64,000 bases of DNA. Source: UBA10649 sp963749905 (GTDB lineage Bacteria > Actinomycetota > Actinomycetes > S36-B12). The notes beneath the pieces were generated by a model. That model did not search any database. It had not been told where the DNA came from and worked only from the letters and a program-made list of their open reading frames with translations. Shown piece after piece: positions 27,882-37,078 of this stretch. The translations under genes and the position numbers were made by a program. Position 1 is the stretch's first letter, and each line of letters begins with the position of its first letter. The stretch spans positions 248,001 through 312,000 of the forward strand of contig CAVVOF010000003.1 of the NCBI GenBank assembly GCA_963749905.1, in the 5' to 3' direction.

Positions 27882-28883
27882 CTAGCCTCGACGGCGGGCG
27901 GTGCGGGCAGCCAGCGCCACCGCGATGATCAGTGCGGCGCCGTTGAAGAGCTCCGTCACGTATGAAGGTGCGCCCGCGAGCTGCAGGCCCGTGACACCGG
28001 TAGCCAGCAGGAAGATGGCGACGAGCGTGCCGATCACATTCACCCGGCCGGGTCTGATCTGAGTCGCACCGAGGAACACCGCAGAGAACGCCGGCAGCAG
28101 GTAGCCGCTGCCCGAGTCCGGCGTGGCTGTGCCGATCGTCGACAGGTAGACGATCCCGGCGAAGGCGGACGTCAGCCCGGATGCCACGAACGCGATCGTG
28201 ATGATCCGACCCACCCGCACGCCGGCCAGACGAGAGGCGACCGGGTTGCCGCCGACGGCGTACAGGTATCGCCCGCCAGGGGTGTACTCCAGGATCCACC
28301 AGAAGAAGACGGCGATCGCTGCCGCGTAGTAGACCGATCGAGGCAACCCGAAGATCTCCTCGCGAGCAAACTCGAAGAACGGCGCATAGCCCTCAGTGCT
28401 GAGCACGATCTGCGAACTGTCCGTGATCATGTAGGCCACCGCGATGAGGATGCTGCTCATGCCCAGTGTTCCAATGAAGGAATCGACCCTTAATTTGACC
28501 ACCACCAGGGCATTCAGTAGCCCGACCACGATGCCGATGATCAGCGCCCCTCCGGCTGCCACCACCACACCGTGGTGATTGATGAGCGCCCACGCAGTCC
28601 AGCACACCGACACCGTCAGGGTTCCGGCGATCGTCAGGTCGAACGCTCCGGAGGCGACCGGGATGATCAGTCCGAGGGCCACGATCGCGGCGATCGCCTG
28701 GAAGGTGAGGACCTGCTTGAACGTGCTCACCTGAAGGAACAGGTCCGGGATCCACAGCGAGAACACGAGGATGAGCGCGGCCCAGACATACAGGCCGCTG
28801 TACTTGTCGAAGCCGAGGTTCAGGCGACGCTTGGGCTTCGACGATGCGCCCTCGGGTGCGGGGGCGGTCTGCGCGTCGGTCAT
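27882..28883 (-). CDS. ABC transporter permease, ribose/CUT2 (RbsC-like) type
   Basis: A 333-residue inner-membrane permease with about nine to ten hydrophobic segments. It shows family marks such as DLTIAGTLTVSV and the C-terminal GSGYLLPAFSAVFLGATQIRPGRVN region. ATG at 28883 starts a hydrophilic 30-residue tail before the first membrane span. It follows the ATPase gene by 49 bases. The two secreted binding proteins at 13741 and 15093 are the only candidates for its receptor in the window. Substrates of this family are mostly sugars, but several actinobacterial members import other carbon sources. Confidence 0.9.
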   Translation of the reverse strand: MTDAQTAPAPEGASSKPKRRLNLGFDKYSGLYVWAALILVFSLWIPDLFLQVSTFKQVLTFQAIAAIVALGLIIPVASGAFDLTIAGTLTVSVCWTAWALINHHGVVVAAGGALIIGIVVGLLNALVVVKLRVDSFIGTLGMSSILIAVAYMITDSSQIVLSTEGYAPFFEFAREEIFGLPRSVYYAAAIAVFFWWILEYTPGGRYLYAVGGNPVASRLAGVRVGRIITIAFVASGLTSAFAGIVYLSTIGTATPDSGSGYLLPAFSAVFLGATQIRPGRVNVIGTLVAIFLLATGVTGLQLAGAPSYVTELFNGAALIIAVALAARTARRRG

Positions 28884-28932
28884 GTCATGGACTCCGGTTC
28901 GTCGGTGCTGATCGTTCGGGAGGGGGTCGGGG

Positions 28933-30466
28933 TCAGGCCGCGGGCTCGGTCGGCTCTTGTGCGTCTCGCCCGATCGTGGACGCCGTGATCCTGTCCGCAG
29001 TGATCTCGTCGCCGCGGAGGATCTCGGCCACCCGGCCGCGACGCATGATGACGACGCGATCGCACACCCGGACGAGTTCCTCGTGATCGGTGGAGCACAC
29101 CAGGACGGCGGTGCCCTGTGCCGCTGCCTCGTCGATGAGCAAGTGGATATCGGCTTTGGCGCCCACATCGACGCCCTGCGTCGGCTCGTCGAGGATGAGC
29201 ACCTCGGGCTCCTGACGAAGCCAGCGAGCGACGATCACCTTCTGCTGGTTGCCGCCGGACAGCTGCATCATCGTGAACTCCGTCTGACCGCCGGGCTTCA
29301 CTGTCAGGCGGTCGAGCCACAACCGGACGTCGGCCCTCTCAGGCTTGCGGCGCAGAATCCCCATCGTGACGTGTCGACCGGGATCGACGAGCGTGATGTT
29401 CTCGCGCAGCGTCTGATCCAGAAGCGAGGCGTTCGCGTGCCGTTCAGCGGGCACGAGTGCCACGCCCCTCTCGATCGAGATGTCCGGGCGGTTCTGCGGA
29501 AGCACCTTGCCGTCAATGCGGATCTCCCCGCCGCGTTCCATCCCACCGAAGACGAGGGATGCCACCGCCTCTCGACCGGAGCCGGTGATGCCCGCCACGC
29601 CCACGACCTCGCCCCGGTGGACGGTCAGGTCCATCCCGCACGACCGAGCCTCCGCGGACTCCCGCGAGTGACAGGATTTCTTGTCCGTGCTCACGTGCCG
29701 CCGCGTCGGATCTGTTGTGCTCCTCCAGCTTGCGTCCCACCACCAGCTCGATGAGGTCCTCTTCCAACAGGCCCTCGACCGGTCGCGTCACGATGTGCTT
29801 TCCGTCCCGCAACACGGTCACGGAGTCGGCCATCTCGAAGACCTCGTCGAAATGGTGCGAGACGAACAGCACCGCAACACCCGAGTCAGCCACGCGACGC
29901 ACCAGTTGGTAGAGGCGCTGGGCCTCGGCCCCGGGCAGGTTGGCCGTCGGCTCGTCGAGGATGAGCATCTTGACGGGGCTGCCTCGGTCGGACATGGCAC
30001 GGGCGATCGCGACCGCCGTCCGCTCGGACATCTGCAGCCCGGCGACGGGTATGCGCACGTCGATGTCGTAGCCGAGGGCCTCGAGCGCCTCGCGGGCGTG
30101 CGCGCGCTCCTTCCGCCACCGGATGGTCTTCAGCGGATTGGTGATGTAGCCCTGCCCCATGGCCATGTTGTCGATGGCGTCGAGGTTGCCGACGAGCCCG
30201 AGGTCCTGATGGACGAAGCGCAGGCCGACGGCCTCGCTGGCGACCGGGTCCACGAACGGCAGCCGCTCTCCGCCCACCGTCACCTCGGTGCCCGACTCCG
30301 GCTCGTGGAAGCCGGCGAGGATCTTGATCAGGGTCGACTTGCCGCAGCCGTTCTGGCCCACCAGCGCGCGCACCTCACCCGGCTCGACGTCGATGCTGAC
30401 ATCGTTCAACGCCACCTGCGCGCCGAAGATCTTGGTCGCATTGCGAACCGACAGCGCCGTCGTCAT
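28933..30466 (-). CDS. ABC transporter ATPase, double-domain (RbsA-like), frameshifted
   Basis: About 511 residues with two nucleotide-binding domains. The first has Walker A GQNGCGKST and Walker B MLILDEPTANL but a degenerate signature (LQMSERTAV). The second has a degenerate Walker A (GITGSGREAV) and an intact LSGGNQQKV signature plus VLILDEPTQGV, the usual asymmetry of CUT2 ATPases. One slip near 29648 joins the domains (SLAGVRGGS before, CGMDLTVHRGE after). ATG at 30466 starts MTTALSVRNATKIFG. Upstream lies a motif B variant (30512-30536), so this gene probably starts its own transcript. Confidence 0.9.
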
Positions 30467-30511
30467 CGGACCTCCCTCACGATCGGTGGAACACTACCTG
30501 TCGAGACCGGA

Positions 30512-30536
30512 AATGCAAGGTCTTCCAACTATCTGG
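30512..30536 (-). promoter_or_regulatory. Motif B variant AATGCAAGGTCTTCCAACT
   Basis: AATGCAAGG-TCTTCCAAC-TATCTGG lies 46-70 bases upstream of the ABC ATPase ATG. A copy with only a few changes occurs at 43273-43296, upstream of a SnoaL gene. On the coding strand it reads AGTTGGAAGACCTTGCATT, and it aligns with TTGGACGTTCAGG of the binding-protein genes. Confidence 0.5.
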
Positions 30537-30540
30537 CTGA

Positions 30541-33088
30541 TCACGAATCCGTACCGGTCCGCGCATGCGCGGCCGCCAGCCGGGCCACCGGGATGCGGTT
30601 GGGAGACGCAGACACGTAGTCGAGGCCGAGCCGCTCGCAGATCGCGATCGACGACGGGTCACCGCCGTGCTCGCCGCAGATGCCCAGCTTGATGTCCGGA
30701 CGCACCTCGCGCGCCTGGGTCGCGGCGTACTCCATCAGGGTCGCGACTCCCTCACCGTCCAACTCAGCGAACGGGCTCGCGGTCATGAGCCCCTTCTCCA
30801 GGTAGGTGCCGAGCATGCGCCGCTCGACGTCGTCCCGGGAGAAGCCGTAGGTGAGCTGGGTGAGGTCGTTCGTGCCGAACGACAGGAACTCCGCCCATTG
30901 GGCGAGCCGGCCGGCCAGCAGCGCCGCGCGCGGGGTCTCGACCATCGTGCCGATCTTGAACGGGATGATCATCCCGGTGCGCGACGACACCTCCTGGTTC
31001 ACCCGACGGATCAGCCGAAGCGACATCACCAGCTCTTCGGGGATCGACACCAGCGGGACCATGACCTCGAGCTGCGGCCGGACATCGCCCGCCGTGACGA
31101 CGTCGACCCACGCGTTGAACAGTCCCTCGACCTGGGCGGGATACAGCCCCTCGTGCATGAGCGCCAGGCGCACGCCGCGCACCCCGAGCATCGGGTTCTC
31201 CTCGTGGAGATGCTCCAGCATGCGCGCCTGCTGGGGGTCGTCGAGCTCGTCGGCGCTCGACGGCAGGAACTCGTGCATGGGTGCGTCGAGCAGGCGCACG
31301 GTCACCGGACGGTCACCGATCGCCTCCAGCAGTTCGCGGAAGTCCTCGCGCTGCGCCTCGGCGAGCGCGGCCAGTGCCGCCTCCTCCGCGTCGATGTCGT
31401 GCGACAGGATCACCGCCCGGACCAGCGGCAGCCGGTCACCCAGGAACATGTGCTCGGTCCGGCACAGGCCGATCCCCTCGGCCCCGTTGTCCACCGCCGC
31501 CGCCGCGTCGACGCCGGTGTCGGCGTTCGCCCGCACCCCGAGGCGGCGGGTGTCGTCCGCCCAGCCGAGCAGCGTGGTCAGGCTGGGAGACGGCGTGGGC
31601 CGCTCGATGAGCAGTTCGCCGACGTAGGCCACGCCGGTGGCGCCGTCGATGGAGATGACGTCGCCCTCGGCCAGGACGTGCTCGCCGGCGGAGATGGTCC
31701 GCGCGTCACGATCGATGCGCAGCGCGCCGGCACCGCAGATGGCCGGGCGGCCCATGCCCGCGGGCCACCACGGCCGCATGCGACGCCGATCCGCCGCTGA
31801 CAGTGAGGATGCCGTGCGCCGCCATCATGCCGGGCAGGTCGCCCGGACTGGTCTCGCTCATGACGAGCAGGACCGCGTCACCGGCCTCGGTCATCTCCAC
31901 AGCCGTCTCGCTGTCGAGGGCGATCCGGCCGACGGCCGCGCCGGGCGAGGCGCCGAGCCCGGACACCAGCGGGATCTCGGCGCCGGTGAGCTTGGGCTGG
32001 GGATGCAGCAGCTCGACGACGTGGGTGGGGGCCGTGATCCGGACGGCCTCCTCCTCCTCGATGATGCCGCGGACGGCCAGGTCGACGGCCAGGCTTGTCG
32101 CGACCCGTGCCGACGGGCGGCGGTTCTGCTCCAGTCCGACGAGCGCCAGGCCCTCGGGGCCGTACTCGAAGTCGACGATCACGGAACTCAGCAGCTGGCC
32201 CTCGAGCTCGGCGAGCACGCCGGTCAGCATCTCGACGCCCTCGGGCAGGTCGCTCAGGGAGTGGCCGACCAGCTGGCGTTCGCCGCTCAGCCGGAAGCCG
32301 TGCCGGAAGGCGCCGTTGGGAGCGAAGACGCCGGTGTCCAGGTCTCGCGAGTTGGCGTAGCCGTGACCCTCGTTGTCGTGCTCGGTGACGACGACCGTCT
32401 CGAGGTGCAAGGCGAGCGGCAGGTCGGCAGGCAGGTTCTGCTTCTTGCGGGCCCGCGCCGCACGCGGCGAGTTCCAGCGCTCGATCATCGCCTTGGCCCC
32501 CAGGGCCACCTGCGCGGAACGCTTGGTGGGGAAGGGCGCTGTGCCGTGCTCCTCGCACAGCCGCTTGAACGGATCCACCCGCGCCACCGGATCGGGGTAG
32601 TCGATGTCGAGGCTGCCGAGCTCGTCACTGGGAACGCCCAGCGCGTACTCGGCGATGAACGCGGCCGACTTCCACCATGCGGCCCCCAGGTCGGCCCGCG
32701 CCTTGGCACCCAGGCCGTCAGGGATCACGCTGCGCTTGAGTCCGAGGCACACCAGGTCGGGCGGCAGCCCGGCCGCGTCGACGGGGGCGCTGGCGCTGAG
32801 CCTGAGCAGGACCAGGCCGCCCGACTCCGTGGTGCCGCTGATCGTTCGCCCGGAGATGCGCTCCAGCAGGTTCATCGCCGCCTTCGCCCGATCCGGCGAG
32901 GTCAGCCCCGGGACATTGGGCACCGGGACGGTGAGCCCGGCGCCGACCGGCAGGCCGAGGCCGGCGAGCACTTCGAGCTGCATGCCGCGGGTGCACAGCA
33001 GTCGCTGGTCGAAGCCGCGCTCGAGGCCCTTCCCGAAGGGAACCAGGCCGACGTCGTCGACCGGCTGCTTGCGGAGGTCTGCGCTCAC
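30541..33088 (-). CDS. Pyruvate phosphate dikinase-like protein with divergent ATP domain, frameshifted
   Basis: About 849 residues in three parts. The N-terminal part aligns with the ATP-grasp region of PPDK but is degenerate (LVLLRLSASAPVDAAGLPPD in place of the usual SGA..SMPGMMDT). The central swivelling domain has the reactive His in SGGSASHAAVVARG. The C-terminal TIM barrel that binds PEP/pyruvate has GLCRTEHMF and the catalytic Cys in GICGEHGGDPSS. One slip near 31760 lies at a GGGC run. GTG at 33088 overlaps the upstream stop (GTGA). It may interconvert PEP and pyruvate or recharge the swivelling-His proteins of the island; the latter is inference. Confidence 0.85.
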
Positions 33089-33699
33089 GCCCCCGCCCCG
33101 GAGACGAGCTGCTCCTCGAGGGCTTCGTCCTCCTGGCGGGTCATGCCGATGGTCAGCAGGATCTCCTGGTGCAGGTGCATCCAGACCGTGTGGTACGAGT
33201 CGCAGAGGGGGGACGCGAGCCACGCATCGTCGCCGTCGTCGAGCTTCTCCAGCGCCTCGGTGAACCGTGCGCGGTAGTCGGACATCCGCGGGATGTCCTC
33301 CGCGAACCGCTTGAGCAGCGGGCCGACCGCGTCGTTGATGTCGTCGAGGCGATCCCGGATGTCGGCGTCGTAGGACTCGTCCGAGTGATCGTTGACGCTG
33401 CCGTCCGGGCGGACCTGCCACGCGGTGCAGAGGTCGCGAAGCTGTCGGTTGATCGGCAGGAAGCGGTGGAAGGTGGCCATGATCCGCTCGCGCTCGGGGG
33501 CGTCCTCAGGCAGCCGGAGCAGGTCAGAGACGTAGCCGGTACCTGCAGGAGTCGGCATCATCATCGGACCCTTGATCAGGATCAGACCGGCCTCCGCAAG
33601 CGCCTGCTGGTCTGGCGTGGCCTCGCCGCGGGCCATCCCGCGAACGGCCATCGCCACCATCGCGTCGCGCTGGGCGTCGGTCAGGACCACGTCGGACAT
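33085..33699 (-). CDS. Hypothetical helical protein coupled to the PPDK-like gene
   Basis: A 204-residue, mostly alpha-helical, acidic soluble protein starting MSDVVLTDAQRDAMVAMA. GGAGGAAG precedes the ATG at 33699 and the stop overlaps the PPDK-like GTG, so the two are made together. There is no catalytic motif I recognise. The C-terminal half (DAWLASPLCDSYHTVWMHLHQE) has a His-rich stretch. It may take the place of the missing features of the dikinase ATP domain or bind its substrate; no family name can be given. A motif B site lies 42-59 bases upstream. Confidence 0.75.
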   Translation of the reverse strand: MSDVVLTDAQRDAMVAMAVRGMARGEATPDQQALAEAGLILIKGPMMMPTPAGTGYVSDLLRLPEDAPERERIMATFHRFLPINRQLRDLCTAWQVRPDGSVNDHSDESYDADIRDRLDDINDAVGPLLKRFAEDIPRMSDYRARFTEALEKLDDGDDAWLASPLCDSYHTVWMHLHQEILLTIGMTRQEDEALEEQLVSGAGA

Positions 33700-33740
33700 T
33701 CGCTTCCTCCACTCTCCGGGCTGCTTCGAGCCGGGCAATC

Positions 33741-33758
33741 ATATGGACGTCCTACTAT
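33741..33758 (-). promoter_or_regulatory. Motif B site upstream of the PPDK operon
   Basis: ATATGGACGTCCTACTAT; on the coding strand TAGGACGTCCA is identical to the core at 26908-26918. It is 42-59 bases before the ATG at 33699. Confidence 0.55.
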
Positions 33759-33902
33759 CGCAGATGTCGGGATCCTATTTCTAGAGATTGCCTCAAGAAA
33801 CCCTCCCCGTGATCGCCCTCCGCTGGCTACCATCGCAACGACCGTCGAACCACCCGGCGGACGATGACTGCGCCCGTGCGCACCCACGCCCTGGAGGAGC
33901 GA

Positions 33903-34949
33903 ATGAAGGCCGTACGCCTGCCCGACTGGAAGTCCGACCCGGTTCTCGTCGACGTCGACGTGCCGACACCCGGCCCGGGCCAGGTGGTCCTGAAGATCGC
34001 GGGCGCCGGCCTGTGTCACAGCGACCTGCACCTGCTGCACGACTTCGAGGCGGGCATGTTCCCCTGGGACGTGCCGTTCACCCTCGGCCACGAGAACTCC
34101 GGCTTCGTGCATGCCGTCGGCGAGGGCGTCGACGCGGTCTCCGTCGGCCAGGCCGTGGCGGTGTTCGGCCCGTGGGGATGCGGCAAGTGCGCTGCCTGCC
34201 ACCGGGGCCAGGACACCTACTGCGTGGCGCCGACCGACAGCTACGGGCATGCGTTCGGCGGCGGACTCGGCGTGGACGGCGGCCAGGCCGAGTACATGCT
34301 CGTGCCGGACGCGCGCTTCCTGGTGCCGATCCCCGACGCCCTGGATCCGGTGGCTGCGGCGCCGCTGACCGATGCGGGCCTGACTCCGTACCACGCAATC
34401 AAGCTGTCCCTGCCCAAGCTGCTGCCGGGTACCAGCGCCGTCGTCATCGGTGCCGGCGGGCTCGGTCACATGGGCATCCAGATCATCAAGGCCATGACGG
34501 GTGCCGACGTCATCGCTCTCGACGTCAAGCTTGAGGCGATGGACCTGGCCCGCGAGTGCGGTGCCGACATCGTCATCAACGCCGCCAGCGAGGACGCCAT
34601 CGACCAGGTCAAGGAAGCGAGCAAGGGCGGCGCCGAGGTCGTCATCGACTTCGTGGGCAGCGACACCTCGCTGGCCACCGCGGTCGCCTCCTGCAAGTAC
34701 CAGAGCGACCTCACCCTGGTCGGCGTCGGCGGCGGCAGCTTCCCGTTCAGCCTGTTCTCCCCGCCCTACGAGACGGCCGTGCGCTCGATCTACTGGGGCA
34801 CGCGGGACGAGCTCGGCGAGGTGCTCGCGCTCGCGGCCAAGGGCGCCATCACGCCGGTGTACTCGACGTACGACCTCGACCAGGCGCTCGAGGCGTACGC
34901 GGCGATGGAGTCGGGCGCCCTCAAGGGCCGCGCGGTCATCGCCCCCTGA
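33903..34949 (+). CDS. Zinc-dependent alcohol dehydrogenase
   Basis: A 348-residue medium-chain NAD-dependent alcohol dehydrogenase. Catalytic zinc ligands are C38 (GLCHSD) and H62/E63 (GHE). The structural zinc site has C93, C96, C99 and C107. The cofactor motif is GAGGLGHMG. GGAGGAGCGA precedes the ATG at 33903; an ATG at 33864 has no ribosome site. It stands alone on the plus strand, divergent from the PPDK operon and ending at a hairpin facing the molybdopterin oxidoreductase. It would oxidise an alcohol intermediate to an aldehyde or ketone. Confidence 0.93.
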   Translation: MKAVRLPDWKSDPVLVDVDVPTPGPGQVVLKIAGAGLCHSDLHLLHDFEAGMFPWDVPFTLGHENSGFVHAVGEGVDAVSVGQAVAVFGPWGCGKCAACHRGQDTYCVAPTDSYGHAFGGGLGVDGGQAEYMLVPDARFLVPIPDALDPVAAAPLTDAGLTPYHAIKLSLPKLLPGTSAVVIGAGGLGHMGIQIIKAMTGADVIALDVKLEAMDLARECGADIVINAASEDAIDQVKEASKGGAEVVIDFVGSDTSLATAVASCKYQSDLTLVGVGGGSFPFSLFSPPYETAVRSIYWGTRDELGEVLALAAKGAITPVYSTYDLDQALEAYAAMESGALKGRAVIAP

Positions 34950-34958
34950 TCGCACCTT

Positions 34959-35024
34959 CCCGTCGAGCGTGGAGCTGAGGCGCCCGCCCTCGGCGTTTCA
35001 CGCCTGAGCGCCACGCTCGACGGG
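34959..35024. terminator. Long-stem hairpin after the alcohol dehydrogenase gene
   Basis: 24-base arms (CCCGTCGAGCGTGG... at 34959-34982 and 35001-35024) with two mismatches and an 18-base loop. It lies between convergent stops at 34949 and 35027. Confidence 0.7.
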
Positions 35025-35026
35025 GA

Positions 35027-37056
35027 TCAGACTCGCGAGACCTCGACCAGGGTGTCGTGGAAGTACGGGGAGCCGCGATCGTCGTCGGCCACCCGGGCGT
35101 TGGTGAGCGCGTTCACCGCCCGACCCTCCGGCGTGCTGCGATGCCACCAGCCGAACGGGATCGCCACCAGCCCCGGCTGGACGTCGTCGCTCACCTCGGC
35201 GGTGAGGGTCAGCGCGCCCCGGTCGTTCCAGACCCTGACGCGGGTGCGGTTCTCGATCCCGCGCACTGCCGCATCCGCTCGATGGATCTGCAGCAGTGGC
35301 TCCCCCGCGGACGGATGATGAGCCGACTGCCCGCCGTAGCTGGAGTTGAGGAACTTGTTGTGCTGCTTGCGGGTGATGAGCGCGAGCGGGAAGTCGGACT
35401 CTTCTGCCGATCCGCCGCCGACGGTCTCCCGGCCGGGCTGGTGAACGAGGGCGCCCAAGCTGCATGGACACGACTGGGGACGCCCGGCAGCTCGTCCACG
35501 TGCGGCCGGCTGCCGTCCGGCACCGAGAGCCGCGCCCAGCCCTCGTCTGCCAGCCGCTCGTAGCTGATCCCGTCCAGGAAGGGATGACCACTGGCGAGCA
35601 GCTCGCGAACGAGGTCCTCGTCGCTGCTCGCCAGCACCTCGTCGTCGAGATCGAGCGCCCGCCCGAGGCGTCGCGCGATCTCGCTGTTGGGCAGCGACTC
35701 CCCGCGGGGCTCGATGGCCGGCTGGTTGAGCGCCAGGTAGAGGTGTCCCCACGAGTCCATGAGGTCCAGCTGCTCGACCTGGGTGGTCGCCGGCAGCACG
35801 ATGTCGGCGTAGGCGGCCGTGTCCGTGAGGAACTGCTCGACGACGACCGTGAACAGGTCCTCACGCCGCAGGCCGTCGATCAGGCGGTTGTGCTCGGGGA
35901 GGGTGACGGCCGGATTGGCGTTGTGCACGAACAGCAGGTCGACCACGGGGTCGTCCGCACCCGGCTCGGTGAGCACCTGCCCCAGCCGGGCCATGTTGAC
36001 GAGCCTTCGCGGCAGCCGCGCCGGTGACGCGAGCGCCAGCCCCGGCCACACGCCCGTCGACCTCGCCAGGCCACCGCCCACGTCCCGCCACGAGCCGAGC
36101 ACGGCGGGCAGCATGGCGACGGCGCGGGCGATCTCGAACCCGTTCTCCCGATGCTCGGAGCCGATCAGGGTCCGGACGAACGTCGGGCCCTGCGTCGCCA
36201 TCCGGTGCGCCAGCGTCTCGATGCGCTCCGGGGAGATGCCGGTCGCCACACCTGCCCGGGCTGGGTCCCACTCCCCCGCGCTGGCACGCAGGTCCGCCCA
36301 CCCGGCGGTCCGCTCCGCCAGCCACTCGGAGTCCAGCAGCCCGTCCCGCTCGAACACGTGGACCAGTCCGAGCACGAGGGCCACGTCGGATCCAGGACGA
36401 AGCTGCAGGTGATCGTCAGCCGCCTTCGCCGTCTCGGTCGCGACCGGATCAACGACGATCACGTGTGCGCCCGCGCCCCGCGCCTCCTCGATGAACGGCC
36501 AGAGGTGCCGGTTCGTGATCCGCGTGTTCGTGCCCCACAGCAGGATCGTGCGGGCGTGCCGGATGGTCTCCGGGTCGGCGCTCAACGGAACGCCCAGTAC
36601 GTCGGCGGCGCCCATCCGCGACGTGACGCCGCAGATCTCCCCCCGGATATCGCTGGCACCGACCAGGTCGAAGACGCGGTTCATCACGACGCCCATCTGC
36701 AGCGCGCCCTGCGTGCCGGCGGAGGCGAACTGCAGGATGGCGTCGGCACGGCCCTCATCGATCAGTGCGCGCATCCGTGTGGCGATCTCGTCGATCGCCT
36801 CGTCCCAGCCGATGCGCTCGAACTGCCCACTGCCCTTCGGGCCACTACGACGCAGTGGGTGCAGCAGGCGATCAGGGTCGTAGACGCGGTCGAGGAACCG
36901 GTTCACCTTGGGGCACAGCGTGCCGCGCGTGAACGGGTGCGAAGCGCTGCCCTTCAGCCGGGTGGCCACTCCGTCGACGACGGTGACCTCCCATGCACAG
37001 GTGTCCGGACAGTCGTGATGGCAGGCACCGAGCACGGTCAGCTCGGTGCCTGCCAT
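35027..37056 (-). CDS. Molybdopterin oxidoreductase with N-terminal 4Fe-4S site, frameshifted
   Basis: About 676 residues of the DMSO-reductase family, carrying a molybdenum bis-MGD cofactor. The N-terminal cluster ligands are C12, C16, C20 (CHHDCPDTC) and C48 (LCPK). The middle shows WDEAIDEIATRM, the cofactor region GEICGVTSRMG and WGTNTRITNRHLWPF. The C-terminal dinucleotide-binding domain (FNPFG-type, here IPFGWWH) lies after one slip near 35460. There is no Tat signal, so the enzyme is cytoplasmic. ATG at 37056 is 22 bases after the swivelling-His gene, so they are co-transcribed. Members oxidise or hydroxylate, or reduce, many small compounds; the substrate here is unknown. Confidence 0.88.
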
Positions 37057-37078
37057 CGTCGCTACAGGTCCCTCGCGC

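Noticed and set aside
30541..33088. PEP synthase instead of PPDK for the dikinase-like gene
   Set aside because: The domain spacing and the regions SWNNPRA-like (ERWNSPRA) and NIPDDL-like (NLPADL) follow PPDK, not PEP synthase.
31637..33277. A 546-codon plus-strand frame opposite the PPDK-like gene
   Set aside because: It is a shadow of a gene with His, Cys and barrel motifs on the minus strand.
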